NCBI RefSeq assembly: GCF_031127905.1
Contig: NZ_JARXIC010000013.1
Coordinates: 62,001-126,000, forward strand
Length of the DNA: 64,000 bases
DNA from: Thalassobacterium sedimentorum
GTDB lineage: Bacteria; Verrucomicrobiota; Verrucomicrobiia; Opitutales; Coraliomargaritaceae
Direction: 5' to 3'
Under the pieces are notes generated by a model. The model was given only the letters and a program-made list of their open reading frames with translations, ran no database searches and was not told the origin of the DNA. This document shows positions 49,232 through 58,718 of the stretch, one piece after another; the stretch's first letter is position 1; each line of letters starts with the position of its first letter. Made by a program: the position numbers and the translations under genes.

Positions 49232-49984
49232 TTATCGGGGGCTGTGGGCAACTGCAATTTCCTTGAAGTAAGGTAAGCCTTCCAGCGGGGTTTTGGCTTT
49301 AATCGCGGTGAAATCGAATTGTCCCTTACTTAGGACGATCGAATGTAGCGGCGTGCTTGAGGTGGATATGGATTGCGAAGTGTGTGTGTTAGTTACTGTG
49401 GCAGTGGCTATGTTTGTATCGAGGTCATACTCCAGCGATAGTTGGTAGTCGTGATTATTGTGAATCTCCAAGGCCTGTGTTGAGAGTGAGGCATTCTTTT
49501 TAGAATTGACTGTAGAGCGCAGTTGAATGCGCCCTGCATCTTTGGTGGTGGGCAGAAAGCGTAGTGCCACATGTTCGCTTGAGGTTCCGTAAAGTAAGCC
49601 CATGCTGTCGTCCCCAGTGAAGCCGATCCAGGCGCCCGCAATGCCATCGAAATTATTCTGGTTCAAATTGACTGTTGCGTCGATGCGAATGGTGCCTGTT
49701 TGAGGCATGTTGGGGATTGCGAAAGATGTGGCGCTGTTTCGTGTCCGTGGTTTGGCGCTGGCGACTTCATCTCCGTTAATTTCAGAGTATTGAAATGGGA
49801 GGCGTGAAGGGTAGTCATAGAGCGTTTGTCCAACCGCAGTGCTACGGCCAAATAAGGTGTCGCCAGTGCTGATGGAGCCTCTGAATTCAAAATCGTCGTA
49901 GACGAGTTGTTCCAGGGTTGCTTGAGCACTGGCGCATAATAAAGTGATTGAGAGAATGAGGAGCTGGGGATACTTGTGTCGCAT
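49232..49984 (-). CDS. exported protein of unknown function, concanavalin-like
   Basis: 250 residues from ATG 49984 with a signal peptide (MRHKYPQLLILSITLLCASAQA). The frame allows a start six codons earlier. The opening LVYDDFEFRG and the repeated beta-strand pattern with WIGFTGDD and LSLEYDLDTNIATATV resemble laminin-G/concanavalin-type carbohydrate-binding proteins, but there is no firm family match. It converges with the esterase gene. A TTTCCTGC/GCAGGAAA dyad lies in the gap (49121-49158). Confidence 0.65.
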   Translation of the reverse strand: MRHKYPQLLILSITLLCASAQATLEQLVYDDFEFRGSISTGDTLFGRSTAVGQTLYDYPSRLPFQYSEINGDEVASAKPRTRNSATSFAIPNMPQTGTIRIDATVNLNQNNFDGIAGAWIGFTGDDSMGLLYGTSSEHVALRFLPTTKDAGRIQLRSTVNSKKNASLSTQALEIHNNHDYQLSLEYDLDTNIATATVTNTHTSQSISTSSTPLHSIVLSKGQFDFTAIKAKTPLEGLPYFKEIAVAHSPR

Positions 49985-50289
49985 GATAGGAAGTGGGCTC
50001 ATTTTATATATTTAGGAATAAATGATTAATTGTGAGTGAATTTTTAATTCTAAGTAGACTTGGTCAAGGGTTTTCATTGTCATGACTAGTCTGTGAACCG
50101 CAATTGGTGATTGCTTTTTGTGATCATTGAGGGGCTTGTTTACTTTTATTTTGAGTATTGAAGCTATTTGTTGCTTTGTGGAAAATCTTCGTCGTGAGTT
50201 TTGCCTCTTATAGTAAAGAAATCTTGACGCATGCGACTAATTGTTAAGCATGAACTACTTTAGTATCAATTGTTCCTGCTTTAATTATT
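49985..50289. other. AT-rich intergenic region between divergent genes
   Basis: 305 bp. It must contain the promoters of the exported protein (minus) and the beta-propeller protein (plus). No clear operator, RNA or small gene was recognised. Confidence 0.4.
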
Positions 50290-52035
50290 ATGAATCGACG
50301 TGATTTTATTGAAAAAACAGCATTAAGTGGCCTTGCTGCTGTCTTGACCCCGCGAGTCGCTTTTTCTCAGAACTTGGATTTAAGTTCGAGTAAGTTTTTG
50401 TATAATGGTATTCGGCTCCCAGAGGTCTGGCCTCCGCAGGATATGAGTCCGAGTTCATACGCTCCGATGCCAGTGCCTTATTTGGAGCGGCCACCTGCAG
50501 TGGTTCCTATTGATGTCGGGCGGCAGATGTTTGTAGATGATTTTTTGATAGAGCAAACGACTTTAAAACGTACCTTTCATAATGCAAAGAAGCTGGAAAA
50601 TAATCCAATATTGCAGCCTGAAACTGATTTTGAGAAAGGGCTGATTTATGGAACGCAGGCAAGTAATCCAGTGGCTGCGCCCAAAGACGGTGGAGTTTGG
50701 TGGGATCCGAAAGATGAGGTGTTTAAGATGTGGTATGAGTGCGGTTGGTTGCTTACCAGTGGGTATGCGATCAGTCGGGATGGTATCCACTGGGAACGTC
50801 CCGACCTTGGGATTATTCCTGGCACCAATCGTATCTTGCCATATTTGGTTCCTGATTCATCCACCGTTTTTTTGGATCACTTTACTACGAATCCGCAGGA
50901 GCGCTTCAAAATGTTTACACGCGCTCCGGGCAATACCTTGCCGAGTGGGTTTAGTATGACCTCGCCGGATGGGATTCACTGGAGTACGCCGGTTGAAACG
51001 GGGCCGTGTGGAGACCGCAGTACTATGTTTTACAATCCATTTCGCAAGAAATGGGTCTACAGTATTCGTTCTTTTGCTTCATCGGCTTTGCCACGTGTGC
51101 CTTCTGGGCGTGCGCGATTCTATCGAGAGCATGATGATTTTTTTGAAGGTGCAAAGTGGGATGCCGAGTCTGCAGTTTTCTGGGCGGGCGCAGATCATTT
51201 GGATTTGCCGGATCCTGATATCGGCGATAATGCCCAGCTCTATAATTTATCGGCTGTTGGTTATGAGAGTTTAATGCTTGGACTGCATCAGATACATTTA
51301 GGGCCGGGGAACAATGAATGTGCGAAGCAAGGTATTCCCAAAATTACGGAGCTAAAGGTTTCATTTAGCCGCGACGGTTTTCATTGGGATCGTTCGCATC
51401 GTGAGGCATTTATTCCTGCCGCGCGTGTGGATGGGAATTGGGATCGTGGCTATGTCCAATCTGTCGGTGGTATTTGTTCTATTGTGGGCGATGAATTGTG
51501 GTTCTATTATTCTGGCTTTGCCGGAGATACTGAGAAGACCCAAGGCGGGCATCGAGCGAACGGGATGTATCATAATGGAAGTACCGGCATCGCGACGCTG
51601 CGACGCGATGGTTTTGCTTCTATGTCCTCTGTTGGTGAATATGGCACGTTGACGACTCGACCGGTTACCTTTAGGGGAAGGCACTTGTTTGTGAACGTGG
51701 ACTGTCCACTGGGGGAGTTCCGGGCGGAAGTCTTGGATCAGAACGGTGTAGTTTTGGAGCCATTTTCGGTGAGTAATTGTGTCGGTGTTTCTAAGGATAG
51801 TACACTTGTTGAAATTGGCTGGAGAGGCGCTCAGGATCTTTCTTCTCTGATCGGTAAAGAAGTTCGCTTTAAGTTTTATGTTAAGAAAGGCAAGCTGTAC
51901 TCTTTTTGGGTGAGTCCTGACAAGTCGGGGGCGAGTCAGGGGTACAATGCGGCTGGAGGCCCTGGCTTTAAGGGAGGCGTTGATCGAGAAGGCATTAATG
52001 CGTACCGAGTTGCTCGTTCCTTTCAATTAACATAA
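50290..52035 (+). CDS. exported beta-propeller glycosidase-like protein (GH43/GH32-related)
   Basis: 581 residues. The N-terminus has a twin-arginine-type signal, NRRDFIEKTALSGLAAVL. The body shows repeated blade motifs of five-bladed propellers: WWDPKDEVFKMWYECG, YAISRDGIHWERPD, SMTSPDGIHWSTPV and SFSRDGFHWDRSH, with the phrase MFVDDFLIEQ near the start. This architecture is usual for GH32/GH43-like proteins, but the catalytic acids cannot be assigned safely. A C-terminal beta-sandwich begins near residue 455. Substrate unknown; likely periplasmic or extracellular. Confidence 0.75.
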   Translation: MNRRDFIEKTALSGLAAVLTPRVAFSQNLDLSSSKFLYNGIRLPEVWPPQDMSPSSYAPMPVPYLERPPAVVPIDVGRQMFVDDFLIEQTTLKRTFHNAKKLENNPILQPETDFEKGLIYGTQASNPVAAPKDGGVWWDPKDEVFKMWYECGWLLTSGYAISRDGIHWERPDLGIIPGTNRILPYLVPDSSTVFLDHFTTNPQERFKMFTRAPGNTLPSGFSMTSPDGIHWSTPVETGPCGDRSTMFYNPFRKKWVYSIRSFASSALPRVPSGRARFYREHDDFFEGAKWDAESAVFWAGADHLDLPDPDIGDNAQLYNLSAVGYESLMLGLHQIHLGPGNNECAKQGIPKITELKVSFSRDGFHWDRSHREAFIPAARVDGNWDRGYVQSVGGICSIVGDELWFYYSGFAGDTEKTQGGHRANGMYHNGSTGIATLRRDGFASMSSVGEYGTLTTRPVTFRGRHLFVNVDCPLGEFRAEVLDQNGVVLEPFSVSNCVGVSKDSTLVEIGWRGAQDLSSLIGKEVRFKFYVKKGKLYSFWVSPDKSGASQGYNAAGGPGFKGGVDREGINAYRVARSFQLT

Positions 52036-52355
52036 AGCAACCGGCGTTTCTATTGTTGGGCGCTGGTACGGTGCTACCCAGAGCAGACGCAACAGGTGCC
52101 AAGATGCTGGCGTAGATTTTGTGGTTTCTCCAGGGACTAATCCGCGGATGTTGCAAGTGACGAAGCTTGCAACATTTGGCTTTTGCGCCCGGCATCCTGA
52201 TGCTTAGTGATATTGAAAATTCAGTCGGTATGGCTGTAAGTTGTTTACGACCGCGATCACTTTAGCATAATACGTGAATCCAAAAAAGCCCCCTGTGGGT
52301 CATTGCTGACCTGCAGGGGGCTTTATTTTTCTATAGATTTAAGAACCTGTGAGTT
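52036..52355. other. intergenic region with two hairpins
   Basis: 320 bp, no gene seen. A perfect hairpin ATGTTGCAAG-N8-CTTGCAACAT (52148-52175) followed by TTTGGCTTTT could end transcripts of the propeller gene. A second stronger terminator at 52285-52324 is listed separately. The first 110 bp have no clear signal. Confidence 0.4.
52285..52330. terminator. bidirectional terminator between convergent genes
   Basis: AAAGCCCCCTG (52285-52295) pairs with CAGGGGGCTTT (52314-52324), and the inner GGGTCA/TGACC extends the stem. A-run before and T-run after serve both strands. It lies 32 bp from the DUF4886 gene stop. Confidence 0.85.
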
Positions 52356-53300
52356 TTATTTTCTTTCTACGGACTGGTTTGCTTGCACAGTGGCGTGGGC
52401 AATCTCTTGAAGTGATTTCGCCTGTTCCGTGGTGACTCCTTCCGGGATATAGGTCACTGTGCGTGCGTCTGCTCCTAGGAAGCTTTCATACCAGACTAGT
52501 GCGCCTAGGTATTGACCGTGGTCGCGGGCGTGGAACCCGTCATTACGCACTTCCATCTCGCCCTCTTTATTTTTCTTCCACTGGAAGATCTTGTGTAAGC
52601 TTTTGCTTTCGTCAGGTAAGTTGTCTTTGTCTTCTGGGTAGGTGAGCTTTGAGACATCGATAGTTGTCGGTTGATAATCCCAGAGTGGGTCTTGTTTGGC
52701 ATTTTGAAATGCAGTGCCTACTGGGACGGTTTTTAAGCCAAATTCTCGAGCGATTTGATGATATGCCGCGTGAATTTTCTCGTAGGTTTCATCTGGATCT
52801 AATCCCCATTTGATATTGCGATGACTGTCTGGATTATGCGCCCATGTTTCATGTAAGTGAATTTCTGCTTCCGGCGCATATTTCTGGATGTAGTGGATCA
52901 ATTCCTCGGCGTAGGGGTAGTAAGTTTCTATTTTATAGCTTTGTGTGCTGACTTGTTGGATTGTGATGTAGTCCCAATCTTTATCTAGTAGCACATCTCT
53001 TAGTGATGCGGTCCGTGTCAGTGTTTCGCCGTTGATTGCGTAACGATAGGAACTACCTTGCGAGGGATCCATTTCGTGCTCTTTTGCCCAAGTTGCATGC
53101 TGTTGCATTGAGCTTCCGCCGATGTCAACCAGCCCGACTTCTGCGGAGAGTCTCGGATTTGATTGGATGATGCCGGGGAGGTAGCGTGTCGAGTTATAGG
53201 TAAAACTATTGCCAATACCTAGAATACGTACCGTTTCGGCAGATAATGTCAGGCATAGTAATGTGAGTGATAGGGATATGCAGATATTTATTAATCTCAT
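52356..53300 (-). CDS. exported DUF4886 (SGNH-like) protein
   Basis: 314 residues from ATG 53300 with a signal peptide (MRLINICISLSLTLLCLTLSA). The first block ILGIGNSFTYNSTRYLP has the SGNH-type Ser. YITIQQVSTQSYK and HLHETWAHNPDSHR follow as in DUF4886, and the late DGFHARDHGQYLGALVWYE supplies a possible Asp/His pair. An esterase or carbohydrate-binding function outside the cytoplasm is inferred from the fold. It is downstream of the XylR-type regulator gene on the same strand (125-bp gap). Confidence 0.82.
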   Translation of the reverse strand: MRLINICISLSLTLLCLTLSAETVRILGIGNSFTYNSTRYLPGIIQSNPRLSAEVGLVDIGGSSMQQHATWAKEHEMDPSQGSSYRYAINGETLTRTASLRDVLLDKDWDYITIQQVSTQSYKIETYYPYAEELIHYIQKYAPEAEIHLHETWAHNPDSHRNIKWGLDPDETYEKIHAAYHQIAREFGLKTVPVGTAFQNAKQDPLWDYQPTTIDVSKLTYPEDKDNLPDESKSLHKIFQWKKNKEGEMEVRNDGFHARDHGQYLGALVWYESFLGADARTVTYIPEGVTTEQAKSLQEIAHATVQANQSVERK

Positions 53301-53425
53301 GATTAATAAAATTTCATTCACATAACAATTTGTGTCAAGCCATCTGCATTGAATTAAGCGTTCAGAAGTTTATATATGAACCATTTAAAATTGTATGGAT
53401 ACTTATTTTGTTGGTCGGCTAATTC

Positions 53426-54589
53426 TTATTTCTCGACATTTGTGTCTGCTTTGAGGTGGCGGCGAACGTCATTGCGGTAGTGTAGGGGGCTCATGCCTGT
53501 GTTTTGTGAGAATGCACGACTGAAGCTGATTAAGCTATTAAACCCGCAGCGTTCACCAATTTCGGTTGCTTGTAGGTTGGTGTCGGCAAGCATCTCTTTG
53601 GCTTTTAGGATGCGGATGCGGGTGAGTTCTTTACCCATTGGCCGACCGACATCTTCAATAAAGGCATTGTAGAGCCCGGAACGCGAGATCGGCACTAGTT
53701 TTTGTAAGACGTCAATGTTGAGCGGTTGGTCGTAATTTTTCCAGATTTCGCGTAGCACTGTTAGCACGTGAGGATTCGTGACTGCTAGGAAGTCGGTCGA
53801 TTTCCTCACGTGAATGCGTCCTGGTTCAATTCGAATTGGAGCCTTGGTGGTACGCCTTCCTTCCATGATCGCATCTAGCGTTTTAGCCAATGTATAGCCG
53901 TGCCCTTTGAGATTGGCTCCGATGCTGGAGAGTGCTACTGGAAGATTTTTGCAAATGAGTTCAGAATTACCAGTACCCAAGATCGCCACTTCTTCTGGTA
54001 TTGAGCAACCGGCCTCGAGCGCTGCGGTTAGAATGAGTGCTGCGGTGTCATCATTTTGACAAAATACCGCGAGGGGGCGCGGCAGGCGTGCAAAGGCTTC
54101 GCTAATCCATTTCTGTACGTCATGGTAGCGAATCTCGTGTTCTGTTGTTGCGGCTGTTTTCTTCCAAGAGGCTTCTTCGCATTCGTAGCCTGCGGCATTG
54201 AGAGTTTGAATGAATCCGGTCGAAATCTCTTTTTCCAAACGGCTGTTTTGAACGTGGAAAAATACAAAATGTTTGTGATTGCGCTCTAGAAAGTGCTCTG
54301 CCGCCATGACGCCAGTCTGGTGGTGGTCCCCCAATACTTGTTGAAAGTCGGGGAAGTGTCCGCCCATGTCGACGGTCGGTAGATCCAGAGATTTTAAGTA
54401 ATTGAGTGTTTTGTCAGTGGACGCTAGGGCGACAATGCCATCTCCGTCCCATCCGATGGGGAACTGCCCAGTGCGGGCCATGTGAGTATTGAGAAACCAA
54501 CCGTGTTCGCGGGCATAATTGGCGACACCTTCATGGATGCTGGTGTCGTACCAGTCGAAGGCCATCAGTATTTTTTTTTGTAAAGCCAT
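53426..54589 (-). CDS. XylR-type regulator (LacI-like sensor plus AraC HTH)
   Basis: 387 residues. The N-terminal two-thirds is a periplasmic-binding-like sensor (KKILMAFDWYDTSIHEGVANYAREHGW, GIVALAST, VDMGGHFPDF). The C-terminal 105 residues form an AraC DNA-binding domain with ISRSGLYNAFIEDVGRPMGKE and ATEIGERCGFNSLISFSRAF. This is the XylR layout. It probably activates the surrounding carbohydrate genes on binding a pentose-like sugar; the ligand is a guess from the family. Cytoplasmic. A 202-bp gap separates it from the esterase gene upstream. Confidence 0.92.
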   Translation of the reverse strand: MALQKKILMAFDWYDTSIHEGVANYAREHGWFLNTHMARTGQFPIGWDGDGIVALASTDKTLNYLKSLDLPTVDMGGHFPDFQQVLGDHHQTGVMAAEHFLERNHKHFVFFHVQNSRLEKEISTGFIQTLNAAGYECEEASWKKTAATTEHEIRYHDVQKWISEAFARLPRPLAVFCQNDDTAALILTAALEAGCSIPEEVAILGTGNSELICKNLPVALSSIGANLKGHGYTLAKTLDAIMEGRRTTKAPIRIEPGRIHVRKSTDFLAVTNPHVLTVLREIWKNYDQPLNIDVLQKLVPISRSGLYNAFIEDVGRPMGKELTRIRILKAKEMLADTNLQATEIGERCGFNSLISFSRAFSQNTGMSPLHYRNDVRRHLKADTNVEK

Positions 54590-54791
54590 TAGTATTTTGG
54601 CGAATTTAAGAATATGTTTAACTAAAAGTCCAGATTAGATGCGGATTATTTTAGTAAGCATGGTCATAGCTTCGAATGATTACATAGTTAGCCTTTTTGC
54701 GCACGCAGGGCAAGTCCACAAAATTACAGAATTAAGTAAAGTATTGTGACTTGTTTGTTGTGATTTTACTGACTCATATTTTGATGGTTTA

Positions 54792-56507
54792 CTATAGGCG
54801 TTGAATGTGTAAGTGAGTGGGAGCGCCCTTGTGAATAGTTACGCCGTTCACGGTGAGGGTGCCGGTGCTACTGGCTTGTTGTTGCTGGCCGTTTACCAGT
54901 AGTATTTCGTTTGGCATTATTTTAAACTTTTGTAGATTACGTGGGGTGAGGTCTAGGGTGAGCTTGCTCGGAAGGAAGTCTCCTCTCGCGTGTAAGGAGA
55001 TCTGCCAGCGGTCTGCCGTTTCGATGACATCACTCCAATAGAGGCCACGATTGATCCAGCCTGTCGCGTCGCCATCCTTGCGTGAGCCATTGCCAGGCTT
55101 GCGATTGGTTGAGTTGTTACTGAAGGCAGGGTAGCTTTTGTTGAGCTGTATTGGTTGTGATGTGTAGTAGTTTGTGACGTCGTCGGGGACGGATTTCCAC
55201 ATATCATGTCCTCCATTGTTCCAGTAGCTTACAAACCCCCTCTTTGCTTCATTCAGTGCGTGGTAGAACGGAGGATTGTTGATCCAAGGGATGGGACGAT
55301 CATTACGACCATTACTGAAAACTAAGAATGGGAGATCGCCGATGTGTTCACGAGCGATGCGTTCGCTATTCATTCGTTCAATGATTGAGATTCCTTCGTT
55401 GGTCATTACTGTTTCGTCGCAGGTTCGCCCACACAGCGCGTTGAGTAGCGGGAGGTTGGACTTTCCGTCGATTCCAGCTCGCTTGGTATAGGCCACTATA
55501 GGTACGGAGCTGAAAATTGTAGCAAATGTTTCTGGATGGTGAAATCCCATCGAGATGGCTCCACTGCCACCCATCGATAACCCCTTAATGTGTGTTTTAT
55601 TGGGATCAGTTCCGTATTCTTTCTGAGCCCAGCGCACGAGGTAGAGTAGGTGCTCTTCTGTATAATTGACGACGACTCCATTAAGAGCCTCTTTTGCATC
55701 GTAGATGCGGTCGTTGCATCCGTACCACCAGGTATTGATGGCGAGTGCATGATCGCGGGGGTCTTTGGAGTGCAGTAGTGGGCGGCCAATCCACATCCAG
55801 TCGCGAGGTTCGATGATGATGCCTTCTGAGTTACTGGTCACGGTGAATTTACGAGCCAAACCTTGTCTCCAGCCTTGGCGTGCATCTCCAAATAAGAGGA
55901 AGTTGGAGGTGTTGTGAGGATCGCGGCCGCCACCGAGTCCATGTAGTACCAGAGTCAGGGATTTGCCGCTTGCGCTTCCACTTGCAGGCGCTGCTTTGAG
56001 TTGAATGGGTTGTGGTGGAGCAACGTGAGTCTTGATGGGGGTGGCTAGACTGTTCGCGCCCATTTGGATGTGTGTGGCAGATGCGTTTGAAGGTAGCACT
56101 GCAAAATACATTTCATCTGGATCTTTGGGGGTGACTGTATGTACAAAAAGGCCACTGGCTGGGTCGAGTTCGATGCCATCGATGATAAATCCGTGACTGC
56201 GGTCCGATGGTGCATCTGCTTGGAATGAAGCTGGGTTTTGCCACCAGTCGCAGGCGCTGCCTGCTTCGATGTGTTGACCTACCTTGTAAGCATTTTCGAG
56301 CTTTTCAGGGGTGATTGGGTGCGGGGATGCAAAGACCTGGTAGGTAATTCCTTCGACTGTAGAGTCTTCATCCCAAGTGAGAATAACCTGTCCGGATCGC
56401 ATTTTTGCAGCCAAACCTGTGACATGTGGTACTGCATGCAGCGAAGTGCAAGTGAACCATAATGTGCAGCATGCAATGAGACGCTTTGTGTATTTTGATA
56501 TGTTCAT
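54792..56507 (-). CDS. secreted alpha/beta hydrolase with N-terminal FnIII-like domain
   Basis: 571 residues. Signal peptide at 1-25 (MNISKYTKRLIACCTLWFTC, then TSLHA). An FnIII-like part follows (VTGLAAKMRSGQVILTWDED, about 26-165). The hydrolase core (about 180-430) has LVLHGLGGGRDPHN, the nucleophile elbow HIKGLSMGGSGA, the acid in SNGRNDRPIPW and the base in NGGHDMW. A C-terminal beta-domain of about 120 residues ends the protein. The arrangement resembles prolyl-oligopeptidase-like polysaccharide esterases. Substrate unknown. Confidence 0.8.
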   Translation of the reverse strand: MNISKYTKRLIACCTLWFTCTSLHAVPHVTGLAAKMRSGQVILTWDEDSTVEGITYQVFASPHPITPEKLENAYKVGQHIEAGSACDWWQNPASFQADAPSDRSHGFIIDGIELDPASGLFVHTVTPKDPDEMYFAVLPSNASATHIQMGANSLATPIKTHVAPPQPIQLKAAPASGSASGKSLTLVLHGLGGGRDPHNTSNFLLFGDARQGWRQGLARKFTVTSNSEGIIIEPRDWMWIGRPLLHSKDPRDHALAINTWWYGCNDRIYDAKEALNGVVVNYTEEHLLYLVRWAQKEYGTDPNKTHIKGLSMGGSGAISMGFHHPETFATIFSSVPIVAYTKRAGIDGKSNLPLLNALCGRTCDETVMTNEGISIIERMNSERIAREHIGDLPFLVFSNGRNDRPIPWINNPPFYHALNEAKRGFVSYWNNGGHDMWKSVPDDVTNYYTSQPIQLNKSYPAFSNNSTNRKPGNGSRKDGDATGWINRGLYWSDVIETADRWQISLHARGDFLPSKLTLDLTPRNLQKFKIMPNEILLVNGQQQQASSTGTLTVNGVTIHKGAPTHLHIQRL

Positions 56508-56910
56508 CGTGTTGTTGAATTTTGCTGAGAGCTTTGCGTGTGTAGGCGACGGAGAGCTTTCAGGCGTGTGTAGTAAACGCGGCTTTGACTTATTATGTAA
56601 AGTATTTAGTTTTTAATTAACTTTAAATTTTAAGGCCAATGTGAGAAGGACTGTTTCTCTGTAGTTCTTAAGGAGCTGGGTGGTTTTCTGAGGTATGCTT
56701 GAGGTGAACGCCGTATTGTATTGCCTTATTGCTGATTCTCCAGCGTGTCTCGCCTGTCAATCGGTAGTGTCTCGCATCCTGTCTGGGAGGTGTCATACTA
56801 ATGGAGATCCAGGTCGCAATGATTCGGTAATCTTAAGTGAACATTACTAGAATGTTGGGAGACAGTTTGGAGTGCTGGTAGGAGGGGGCTCGAGGGAGGC
56901 GGACACAAAA
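56508..56910. other. intergenic region without recognised features
   Basis: About 400 bp between the esterase start and the tRNA terminator. It must hold the esterase promoter. No gene, RNA or repeat was recognised. Confidence 0.4.
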
Positions 56911-56941
56911 AAAGCCCTAAGCATTTGCTGCTTAGGGCTTT
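56911..56941 (-). terminator. terminator of the tRNA pair
   Basis: Perfect 13-bp stem AAAGCCCTAAGCA / TGCTTAGGGCTTT with loop TTTGC. On the minus strand it is followed by T7 and lies 5 bp after the tRNA-Thr 3' end. Confidence 0.9.
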
Positions 56942-56946
56942 CTAAA

Positions 56947-57022
<76 letters not shown>

Positions 57023-57043
57023 CTGGTATAAAAAAACTGTGCC

Positions 57044-57116
<73 letters not shown>

Positions 57117-57208
57117 AGGTGTGTCAGTGACGTTAATCACGAACGAAGATGCGGAGACTGTTACTGAACTCCTGTCTGTCAAGCCATGGATTTATTTTTT
57201 TTATAAAA

Positions 57209-57688
57209 TTATTCTTCAGGTATAGTTGGAGGCTTCGCACCCTTTGGTGGTTTGCCTGGAGTCGGGAGGAAGCCTTGCTCTTTGAGGAGATTGATTCGCT
57301 CCTCCTGGGGGAGATCGTGTAGCTTTTGGCGCCAGTTGCGGCGTTCGTCCGGACTCATTTCCAGCCAGCGTTGGTGCATGGCTTCGCGTGTTTCGGGATC
57401 AATGGACTCGAAATGCTCGCGCATGGCTTCCAGCCGCTCGGGCTTCATTTTTTCGAGTTTACTGATACGTTCACGCAGCAGTGCCTTTTCTTCGGGTGTC
57501 ATACGCTCGATGCGTTCGATTGTTTTTCGCAGTGCGGTGAGGTCTTGTTGCTCCATTTGAAGGAGGTGGTGCAGCATGCGCGTTTCGTTTCGTCTGTCTT
57601 GCGGTGGACGCTCATCCTGTGGTGGAATCGCTGAAAGCGGCACCAGCCAGACGAGGGTGAGGGTGATGAGTGTGAATACGCTTTTCAT
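57209..57688 (-). CDS. exported DUF3106-like helical protein
   Basis: 159 residues, signal peptide 1-20 (MKSVFTLITLTLVWLVPLSA). The mature part is highly charged and helical, with repeated phrases of the MTPEEKALLRERI, MSPDERRNWRQKL and LPQEERINLLKEQG type, as in DUF3106 and similar periplasmic proteins. It ends in a Pro/Lys tail. Third gene of the sigma-factor operon, 4 bp after the preceding gene. A sensing or chaperone-like periplasmic role is inferred. Confidence 0.72.
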   Translation of the reverse strand: MKSVFTLITLTLVWLVPLSAIPPQDERPPQDRRNETRMLHHLLQMEQQDLTALRKTIERIERMTPEEKALLRERISKLEKMKPERLEAMREHFESIDPETREAMHQRWLEMSPDERRNWRQKLHDLPQEERINLLKEQGFLPTPGKPPKGAKPPTIPEE

Positions 57689-57692
57689 AGAA

Positions 57693-58103
57693 TTAGATCT
57701 CTAGGTAGAGGGCGTCCAAGGTGCTTAGCAGGTTTTGGGTGCCCAGTTCGGTGGTGCTGAGGGTGGCGAGATTGGCGAGGCTTTCTTCGAGGAGAAAAAT
57801 CTCCTGAGCTTCAGCCGAGTTTAAGTTGTTGGAGAGGCTACTGACGCTGTTCGCGCTCGGCTCGCCAGGCTGAGATTCGAATTGTAGTAAGCTGACGGTC
57901 ACTGTGATGGCAGCTGCCAGCGGTAAGGCGAATTTGATCAGCTTGGACAGTGGGTGTTTGCTGTGTGGCTTTGTGTCGGCATTGTCGGCATCGGCTGCAG
58001 CGAGCACACGCGCAGTGAAGTCCTCACTGGGTTTGAGTGGACGGCTGGCGAAGAGGGCGTCGATTTGTTGGTCGAGCGGGTCGCTGTTGTGGTTCGGTTT
58101 CAT
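57693..58103 (-). CDS. putative anti-sigma factor, single-pass membrane protein
   Basis: 136 residues. An N-terminal cytoplasmic part (DPLDQQIDALFASRPLKPSEDFTARVLAA) of the sort that binds ECF sigma factors precedes one membrane helix (about 52-72, IKFALPLAAAITVTVSLLQF) and an outer part rich in Ser/Leu. There is no zinc-binding motif (HxxxCxxC). Its role is inferred from position directly after the sigma gene, 36 bp downstream. Confidence 0.65.
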   Translation of the reverse strand: MKPNHNSDPLDQQIDALFASRPLKPSEDFTARVLAAADADNADTKPHSKHPLSKLIKFALPLAAAITVTVSLLQFESQPGEPSANSVSSLSNNLNSAEAQEIFLLEESLANLATLSTTELGTQNLLSTLDALYLEI

Positions 58104-58139
58104 TTTGATGTGGGAGTTGAAATGGTGGCTGAGTGAATG

Positions 58140-58718
58140 CTAATTTTGCTGGCACAGATCTTTTAATTCTTGGCGCAAGTGGGTGCGCGCGCGGTGAATC
58201 CATGTTTTGACGGCGCTAACGCTAGCATCCAAGGATTGTGCGATCTCGTCATAACTGAGACCCTGTTGCTGAAGCATTAGTATGGCGCTGCGCTGGTTGT
58301 CCGGCAATGCAGCCAGTGCGCGATGGAAGGCTTCTTCAATTTCACGGCTTTGATCGCTTTCTTCTGGTTGGCTCTGCATGAAGTATTCGCCCGGATCGAC
58401 AAATTCAAGTGGGCGGCGGGCTTTTTTTCGGTAGCCATCGATGAGTCGACGGCGAGCAAGTGTGAAGATGAACGCATTGAAGGTTCCTTGCGCTTGGTAG
58501 CGGGCGGCGGCTCGGTTGAGCTCGATGAAGGTCTCTTGCGCAAGATCCTCCGCGTCGGCGCGGTTGCCTGTGGCGCGATAGAAGAAATTAATCAGGCGTG
58601 TTTGCCAGCGCTCGACGATTTGTGCAAATGCGGCGCGATCGCCATCTGCCAGTGCTCTGAGGCAGGCGCTGTCGATGTCTTCAATGGGCGGAGAGGTGGC
58701 TGTCGATGTGGTATGCAT
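58140..58718 (-). CDS. ECF-type RNA polymerase sigma factor
   Basis: 192 residues from ATG 58718, the length usual for ECF sigmas. In-frame starts at 58787 and 58868 would add unrelated N-terminal residues. Region 2 is FAQIVERWQTRLINFFYRAT and ADAEDLAQETFIELNRAAARY; region 4 is LPDNQRSAILMLQQQGLSYDEIAQSLDASVSAVKTWIHRA. It directs transcription of a stress or surface regulon, and is probably held by the anti-sigma factor encoded next. Confidence 0.9.
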   Translation of the reverse strand: MHTTSTATSPPIEDIDSACLRALADGDRAAFAQIVERWQTRLINFFYRATGNRADAEDLAQETFIELNRAAARYQAQGTFNAFIFTLARRRLIDGYRKKARRPLEFVDPGEYFMQSQPEESDQSREIEEAFHRALAALPDNQRSAILMLQQQGLSYDEIAQSLDASVSAVKTWIHRARTHLRQELKDLCQQN

